Position numbers and translations under genes: made by a program
Assembly (NCBI GenBank): GCA_021821195.1
Contig: JAKACT010000002.1
Span: 62,001 to 126,000, forward strand
Direction: 5' to 3'
Source of the DNA: Pseudomonadota bacterium
GTDB taxonomy: Bacteria > Pseudomonadota > Gammaproteobacteria > Xanthomonadales > Xanthomonadaceae
DNA length: 64,000 nt
In this document: one piece after another, positions 59,297 to 64,000 of the stretch
Layout: each line of letters starts with the position of its first letter
Numbering within the stretch: position 1 is the first letter of the stretch
Notes under the pieces: model-generated
What the model was told of the DNA's origin: nothing
The model's input: only the letters and a program-made list of their open reading frames with translations
The model's database searches: none

Positions 59297-61861
59297 TCAG
59301 AACGGCGCCTCGTCCCGCGACGGCTTCTTCACCACGCGCTTCTTGCCCGGCTCCACCTTGGCCGCGGTGAGCAGCGGCTTGGCGGGTTCGATGTCGGCCG
59401 AATACGGACGCGCGGCATTCTTGGCAGGGGCCTTCTTCACCGCTTTCTTGGCCACGGCCTTCTTGGCGGCCGGCTTCTTCGCCGCCTTCTCGGCCGGTGC
59501 CTTCTTCACCGCGGCCTTCTTGGCGGCGACCTTCTTCACCGCCGCCTTCTTCGCGCCGAAGCCCTTGCGTGCAGGCTTGCCGGTTTCCTCCAGCAGCTGC
59601 AGCGTCTCCTCCAGCGACAGCGAGGCCGGCTCGCGATCCTTGGGGATCTTGCCGTTGAGCTTGCCGTCGCTGATGTACGGGCCGAAGCGGCCGTTCAGCA
59701 CCTGCACGTCGTGCCCCGGCCATTCCTTGATGACGCGGTTGCGGGCGATTTCTTCCTTCTCCTCGATCAGGAACACCGCCCGCGCCAGGTCGATCACGTA
59801 GGGATCGTCTTCCTTCTTCAGCGAGGCATAGGTGCTGCCGCGCTTGGCGAACGGGCCGAAGCGGCCGATGCCGACGCTGACTTCCTCGCCGTTGGCGTCG
59901 ACGCCCAGCTTGCGCGGCATCTCGAACAGCTTGAGCGCCTCGTCCAGGGTGATGCTGTAGATGCTCTGGCCGGGCTTGAGCGAGGCGAAGCGCGGCTTCT
60001 CCTCGTCTTCCACGGTGCCGATCTGCACCAGCGGGCCGAAACGGCCGATGCGCGCGCTGAGCGGACGGCCGCTGGCCGGGTCGCTGCCGAGCACGCGCAC
60101 GCTGCCGGCGTCGGCCTTGTCCAGGGTGGCCTTCTTGTCGTCCACCAGCGCCTTGAACGGCCCCCAGAACTTCTCCATCAGCGGGATCCAGTCCTCCTCG
60201 CCGCGGCTCACCGCATCGAGTTCATCCTCGAGGTTGGCGGTGAAGTCGTAGTCGACGTATTTGGAGAAATGGCTGGACAGGAACTTGCCGACCGCGCGGC
60301 CGATGTCGGTGGGCTTGAACGCGCGCCCTTCGAGCACCGCGTACTGCTTGCCCAGCAGGGTCTGGATGATGGCGGCATAGGTCGACGGCCGGCCGATGCC
60401 GTATTCCTCCAGCGCCTTCACCAGCGCCGCTTCGGTGAAACGCGGCGGCGGCTGGGTGAAATGCTGGTCGGCGTGGATGCGGTCCAGCGGCACCGTGTCG
60501 CCCAGCTTCATCAGCGGCAGCTTGCGGCCTTCGTCCTCGTCCTCCTTGCCCTTGCTGTCCTTGCCCTCTTCATAGACCGCAAGGAAACCGGGCACCACCA
60601 CGGTGGTGCCGCTGGCGCGGAAGGCGTGCTCGCTGCCCGCGGACAGGTCCACGGTGACGGTGTTGAGCGTGGCCGGGATCATCTGGCAGGCCACCGCGCG
60701 CTTCCAGATCAGCTCGTAGAGCTTGCGTTCGTCGTCGGTCAGGAAGCGGGCGACGTGCGCCGGCGTGCGCAGCGCCGAGGTCGGGCGCACCGCTTCGTGC
60801 GCTTCCTGCGCGTTCTTCGACTTGGTCTGGTAGACGTTGGGCTGGTCCGGCAGCGAGGCGGTGCCGAAATCGCGTGCGATCACGTCGCGGATCTCGGCCA
60901 ACGCGTCCTGCGACAGATTCACCGAGTCGGTACGCATGTAGCTGATCAGGCCGACCGTACCTTCGTCGCCCAGCGCGATGCCCTCGTACAGCTTCTGCGC
61001 CACCTGCATGGTCTTGCGGGTGGTGAAGCCGAGCTTGCGCGCGGCCTCCTGCTGCAGGGTGGAGGTGGTGAACGGCGGCGCGGGGCGGCGCTTGCGCTCC
61101 TTGCTGGCCACGTCGGTGACGTGCAGCCGGCCGGCAGCGGCCTGCTGGATTCGCAGGCGCGCATCCTCGGCGGTGCCACCGTCGGTGACGGTGAACTGTT
61201 CGAACTTTTTCCCGTCCAGCTTGACCAGCTTGGCGGTGAAGGCCTGCGACGGGTGCGCGCACTCGGCCTCGATGCTCCAGTACTCGCGGGCGATGAAGGC
61301 TTCGATCTCCTCCTCGCGCTCCACGATCATCCGCAGTGCCGGCGACTGCACCCGGCCGGCCGACAGCCCGGCCTTGATCTTGCGCCACAGCACCGGCGAG
61401 AGGTTGAAGCCGACCAGGTAGTCCAGCGCGCGACGGGCCTGCTGCGCATCGACCAGGTCGGCGGCGATGTCGCGCGGCTGCGACATCGCTTCCTTGATCG
61501 CGCGCGGGGTGATCTCGGTGAACACCACCCGCTGCAGCGACTTGTCCTTGAGCAGGTTGCGCTCCTTTAGGATCTCGGCGATGTGCCAACTGATCGCCTC
61601 GCCCTCGCGGTCCGGGTCGGTCGCCAGATAGAGGTGGTCGGCGGTCTTGGCCGCCTTGGCGATCGCATCGACGTGCTTCTCGTTCTTCTCGATGGTCTCG
61701 TAGCGCATCGCGAAGCCGTGCTCGGGGTCGACCGCGCCCTCCTTCGGCACCAGGTCGCGCACATGGCCATAGCTGGCGAGGACGGTGAAGTCCTTGCCGA
61801 GGTATTTGTTGATCGTCTTGGCCTTGGCAGGCGACTCGACGATAAGCAGGTTCTTGGCCAT
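59297..61861 (-). CDS. topA: DNA topoisomerase I
   Basis: An 854-residue type IA topoisomerase that relaxes negative supercoils. The Toprim domain begins LLIVESPAKAKTINKYLG with DPDREGE, and the active-site Tyr308 lies in SYMRTDSVNLS. C-terminal Topo_C repeats (GRFGPLVQIG, GRFGPFAKRG, GRFGPYISDG) lack the zinc-finger cysteines of E. coli TopA. The last 80 residues are a Lys/Ala-rich tail of AAKK/VKKAP type that should bind DNA. The start is clear from homology. Confidence 0.97.
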   Translation of the reverse strand: MAKNLLIVESPAKAKTINKYLGKDFTVLASYGHVRDLVPKEGAVDPEHGFAMRYETIEKNEKHVDAIAKAAKTADHLYLATDPDREGEAISWHIAEILKERNLLKDKSLQRVVFTEITPRAIKEAMSQPRDIAADLVDAQQARRALDYLVGFNLSPVLWRKIKAGLSAGRVQSPALRMIVEREEEIEAFIAREYWSIEAECAHPSQAFTAKLVKLDGKKFEQFTVTDGGTAEDARLRIQQAAAGRLHVTDVASKERKRRPAPPFTTSTLQQEAARKLGFTTRKTMQVAQKLYEGIALGDEGTVGLISYMRTDSVNLSQDALAEIRDVIARDFGTASLPDQPNVYQTKSKNAQEAHEAVRPTSALRTPAHVARFLTDDERKLYELIWKRAVACQMIPATLNTVTVDLSAGSEHAFRASGTTVVVPGFLAVYEEGKDSKGKEDEDEGRKLPLMKLGDTVPLDRIHADQHFTQPPPRFTEAALVKALEEYGIGRPSTYAAIIQTLLGKQYAVLEGRAFKPTDIGRAVGKFLSSHFSKYVDYDFTANLEDELDAVSRGEEDWIPLMEKFWGPFKALVDDKKATLDKADAGSVRVLGSDPASGRPLSARIGRFGPLVQIGTVEDEEKPRFASLKPGQSIYSITLDEALKLFEMPRKLGVDANGEEVSVGIGRFGPFAKRGSTYASLKKEDDPYVIDLARAVFLIEEKEEIARNRVIKEWPGHDVQVLNGRFGPYISDGKLNGKIPKDREPASLSLEETLQLLEETGKPARKGFGAKKAAVKKVAAKKAAVKKAPAEKAAKKPAAKKAVAKKAVKKAPAKNAARPYSADIEPAKPLLTAAKVEPGKKRVVKKPSRDEAPF

Positions 61862-62070
61862 GGTGGCGCGGGTTCCCTAGGGGGTGGCGGCAGGCCGCCG
61901 TAGATGCCAACGCCCAGGGCTGGTGCCCCGGGCGCTTATTTATAGTGGAATCATGGACGGGCCGGCCCTGTCAAGCACGACGGCCGGCCCGGATCGCCGC
62001 AGGCCCGGCCGCGGCGGCGCGGCAGTTGCCGCCGGACGGCGCTGCGTGGGGCGCCGGGGGTTGGGTCGGC

Positions 62071-62562
62071 TCAGTGCACCGGCTCCGGTTCGTCCAAGTA
62101 CATCTGGGTTTCCATCCAGGCATAGGCCGCCTCGGAACCGGGCTGGTTGAACAGCACCATCAGCACCACCCACTTCAGGTCGTCCAGGTCCAGTTCGTCC
62201 TGATCCAGCGCCATCGCCCGGTCCAGCACCAACTCGCGCTGGCCGGCATCCAGCACGCCATGTTGTTCCAGGTACAGCAGGAAGCCGCGCGCCTCGATGT
62301 CCAGCTTGTCCAGCTCCGACCCGTGCAGCACCCGCACCGGGCCGCTGGGGCGGGCCTGGCCGGGCGCCGGGCGCTGCCGTTCCAGCACGTCCAGCCAGTC
62401 GAAGGCCTTGTGGATTTCGCTGGGCGAGAACCCGGCGGCCGCCAGCTCGCTCATCAGCGAACTGTCGCGCGCGGTGAATGCCGCGTCGGACAGGACCGCG
62501 TCGTCGTTGGCGAAATAGTGCTCGAACAGGTACAGCAGGACGTCCAGGATGCTCTCTTTCAT
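62071..62562 (-). CDS. smg: Smg family protein (DUF494)
   Basis: A 163-residue cytosolic protein. [17 protein letters not shown] at the N-terminus and [17 protein letters not shown] near the C-terminus are the DUF494 signature. Function is unknown, but the position between dprA and topA is conserved in gammaproteobacteria. The ATG at 62562 has AAGGA 9 bases upstream; an ATG two codons earlier is the alternative. The 208 bp between it and topA hold the topA promoter region and no gene. Confidence 0.94.
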   Translation of the reverse strand: MKESILDVLLYLFEHYFANDDAVLSDAAFTARDSSLMSELAAAGFSPSEIHKAFDWLDVLERQRPAPGQARPSGPVRVLHGSELDKLDIEARGFLLYLEQHGVLDAGQRELVLDRAMALDQDELDLDDLKWVVLMVLFNQPGSEAAYAWMETQMYLDEPEPVH

Positions 62563-62616
62563 GTCCATCTGTCCTTGGCTCGTGCCCGCAGGCACCGTGG
62601 AAGCGAATCGCTGGTC

Positions 62617-63744
62617 TCAGACCCCGATCCGACTGTAACGGCCATGTTCGGCCGCGACCCGTCCTTCCAGCTCCAGCGCCAGCAGCATGGACGACACCGC
62701 CGCCGCCGTCAATCCGCTGCGTTCCAGCAGTTCATCCATACCGGTTGGGTCATGGCCAAGCGCTTCCCACAACCGGTTGATGTCGGGGAGGTCGGGCAGC
62801 CCTGCCGCCCCTAGCCCGGGTTCGACCGGGCTGGACGCCAATTCCCCGCGCAGCCCCCGCACTAGGTCGCGCACCAGCGGCGCCAGCGCCTCGACCACCT
62901 CGGCCGGCGTCTCCACCAGCGCCGCGCCCTCCCGGATCAGCCGGTGGCAGCCGCGCGCCATCGGGTTATGGATGGAGCCGGGCAGCGCGAACACCTCGCG
63001 GCCGGCGTCGCCGGCCAGCCGGGCGGTGATCAGCGCACCGGACTGGGTTGCCGCCTCGACCACCACGATGCCGAGGCTGAGCCCCACCAAGATGCGGTTG
63101 CGGCTAGGAAAGTGCGTCCGCAGCGGCTGCGTGCCCGGCGGATGTTCGCTGACCACCGCGCCGGCCCCGGCGATCCGCGCCATCAGCGCGCGGTGGCGGG
63201 CGGGATAGGCGATGTCGGGCCCGGTGCCCAGCACCGCGACGGTCATGCCGCCGGCGTCCAGCGTGGCCTGGTGGGCGGCGGCATCGATCCCCGCCGCCAG
63301 TCCGCTGCCGATGCACAGCCCGGCCCGCGCTAGCGCGGAGGCGAACTGGCCGGCGTTGGCGCGGCCGCCGGCGGTGGCCGTGCGGCTGCCGACAATGGCG
63401 ACCGTAGGCCGCCACAGCAGGTCCGCATCACCAGCCACGAACAGCATCGCCGGCGGCGAGGCGATCCGCCGCAGCAGCGGGGGGTAGGCCGCATCGGCCC
63501 AGCCCAGCAGGTGGTGGGTCGGTGCTTCCAGCCAGCGCAGGCTGCGTGCCAGTGCGGCCGCATCCGGCCGCAGCAGGGCCGTGCAGGCAGCGGCGTCGAG
63601 ACCGTGGCTGGCCCAGTCCCGACGCCCGGCGGCGATCGCGGCAGCGGCCCCGCCATGGGTGTCGAGCAGGCGCCGCAGTGCGGACGCAGCCGCGCCACTG
63701 TGCAGCAGGCGCAACAGGGGTTCATGTTCGGCGCAGGCAGGCAT
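62617..63744 (-). CDS. dprA: DNA-processing protein DprA (Smf)
   Basis: A 375-residue protein that loads RecA onto incoming single-stranded DNA in transformation. An N-terminal SAM-like region (LLRLLHSGAAASAL) is followed by the Rossmann domain, with VAIVGSRTATAGG, GLAAGIDAAAHQATLDAGG, FPSRNRILVGLS and the QSGALITARLA motif. The C-terminal winged-helix-like domain ends at RIGV. The ATG at 63744 is chosen; a TTG at 63771 would overlap the upstream terminator. Gene order LysM-dprA-smg-topA is standard. Confidence 0.94.
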   Translation of the reverse strand: MPACAEHEPLLRLLHSGAAASALRRLLDTHGGAAAAIAAGRRDWASHGLDAAACTALLRPDAAALARSLRWLEAPTHHLLGWADAAYPPLLRRIASPPAMLFVAGDADLLWRPTVAIVGSRTATAGGRANAGQFASALARAGLCIGSGLAAGIDAAAHQATLDAGGMTVAVLGTGPDIAYPARHRALMARIAGAGAVVSEHPPGTQPLRTHFPSRNRILVGLSLGIVVVEAATQSGALITARLAGDAGREVFALPGSIHNPMARGCHRLIREGAALVETPAEVVEALAPLVRDLVRGLRGELASSPVEPGLGAAGLPDLPDINRLWEALGHDPTGMDELLERSGLTAAAVSSMLLALELEGRVAAEHGRYSRIGV

Positions 63745-63768
63745 GCCGCCAGCATCGCCTGCAAACGA

Positions 63769-63792
63769 CAACGGCGCCCTCGGGCGCCGTTG
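63769..63792 (-). terminator. Hairpin between the LysM gene and dprA
   Basis: Perfect 11-bp inverted repeat CAACGGCGCCC / GGGCGCCGTTG with a two-base loop, 27 bp after the stop of the minus-strand LysM-type gene. dprA therefore probably has its own promoter. Confidence 0.7.
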
Positions 63793-63819
63793 CGGTCTTG
63801 GGTCAGGAAATCCTGAAAA

Positions 63820-64000
63820 TCAGTACGGCGCGTCCGGATGCTTCAGCTCATAGCCAACCCGAACCGGCTTGACGCTGCTCATCACCAGCGCGTAGCTGAC
63901 GTTGTCGAACGTGCGGAACACCATGGCGTGGCCAGCAAACTCGTCGGGCAGGCGCACCTTGCTTTCGAACAGGGTCACGTCCTCGTCGCGATCCAGCCCG
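63820..64000 (-). CDS. C-terminal end of a LysM-type peptidoglycan-binding protein (partial)
   Basis: Only the last 59 codons are in the window, reading GLDRDEDVTLFESKVRLPDE at the edge and ending KHPDAPY with TGA. The residues VFRTFDNVSYALVMSSVKPV are typical of the tail of the LysM-domain protein encoded upstream of dprA in Xanthomonadaceae. The LysM domain itself is outside the window, so the assignment rests on this tail and on gene order. Confidence 0.65.
   Translation of the reverse strand, partial: GLDRDEDVTLFESKVRLPDEFAGHAMVFRTFDNVSYALVMSSVKPVRVGYELKHPDAPY

Noticed and set aside
61939-61974. TTGACA and TATAAA on the minus strand as a topA promoter
   Set aside because: The two elements are separated by 24 bases, too far for sigma-70; each may be part of a different promoter, so no single call is made.
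63745-63771. TTG at 63771 as the dprA start
   Set aside because: It lies inside the terminator hairpin of the upstream gene; the ATG at 63744 gives a normal DprA length.

Overview
The window is high-GC chromosomal DNA from a gammaproteobacterium of the Xanthomonadaceae/Lysobacteraceae group (Lysobacter, Luteimonas, Pseudoxanthomonas, Thermomonas or a close relative). The main reasons are the gene order topA-smg-dprA-LysM protein, a XanB2-type chorismatase, the gltBD and glnA-glnK-amtB-ntrBC arrangement, TonB-dependent sugar uptake paired with a LacI regulator, and several secreted S9/DUF885 peptidases. No phage, insertion sequence, CRISPR array, tRNA or rRNA gene was seen. The genus is inference, because no search was possible.

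Layout. 1-9.4 kb is a carbohydrate-utilisation locus: an MFS sugar transporter (cut by the window edge), a LacI-family repressor, a secreted GH3 beta-glucosidase, a GH30 glycosidase lipoprotein and a TonB-dependent receptor. Two near-identical 14-bp palindromes, one before the GH3 gene and one over the receptor promoter, look like the repressor's operators. 9.4-22 kb holds a YfcG-type GST, a dipeptidyl peptidase IV, a chorismatase, hemB, aroE, a tandemly duplicated pair of periplasmic TonB-C-like proteins, a gamma carbonic anhydrase, coniferyl aldehyde dehydrogenase, exonuclease III and a YeaQ-type membrane protein. 21.4-25 kb is rsmG-parA-parB followed by a family 2 glycosyltransferase and a LpxB-N-like membrane protein. 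25-29 kb has a DUF885 peptidase, rpmB-rpmG, a META-domain lipoprotein and uppP.

29-38.5 kb is a nitrogen-control region: glnA behind a sigma-54 promoter with two NtrC-type sites, a damaged TorF-like porin gene, glnK, amtB, then (after a GGDEF/EAL protein and an amidase) ntrB-ntrC, whose start codon is overlapped by another NtrC-type palindrome. The glutamate synthase genes gltB-gltD at 52.6-58.5 kb complete the ammonium assimilation set. The gap after glnA carries a copy of the last 11 codons of glnA, in frame at the end of a 45-residue reading frame.

38.5-52.5 kb contains a periplasmic Cu/Zn superoxide dismutase, an unrecognised conserved-looking protein, a thiolase, a COG2509 flavoprotein, a second S9 peptidase, ycgL with a giant membrane-anchored ankyrin protein, a KefB-type K+/H+ antiporter and two DUF4124-type secreted proteins. 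58.5-64 kb is tsaC, topA, smg, dprA and the end of a LysM-type protein.

A recurring feature is the TANNNT element placed 6-10 bases before the ATG with no Shine-Dalgarno sequence (chorismatase, hemB, the divergent yrdA/calB pair, xthA, rsmG, the amidase and ntrB). This suggests frequent leaderless transcripts.
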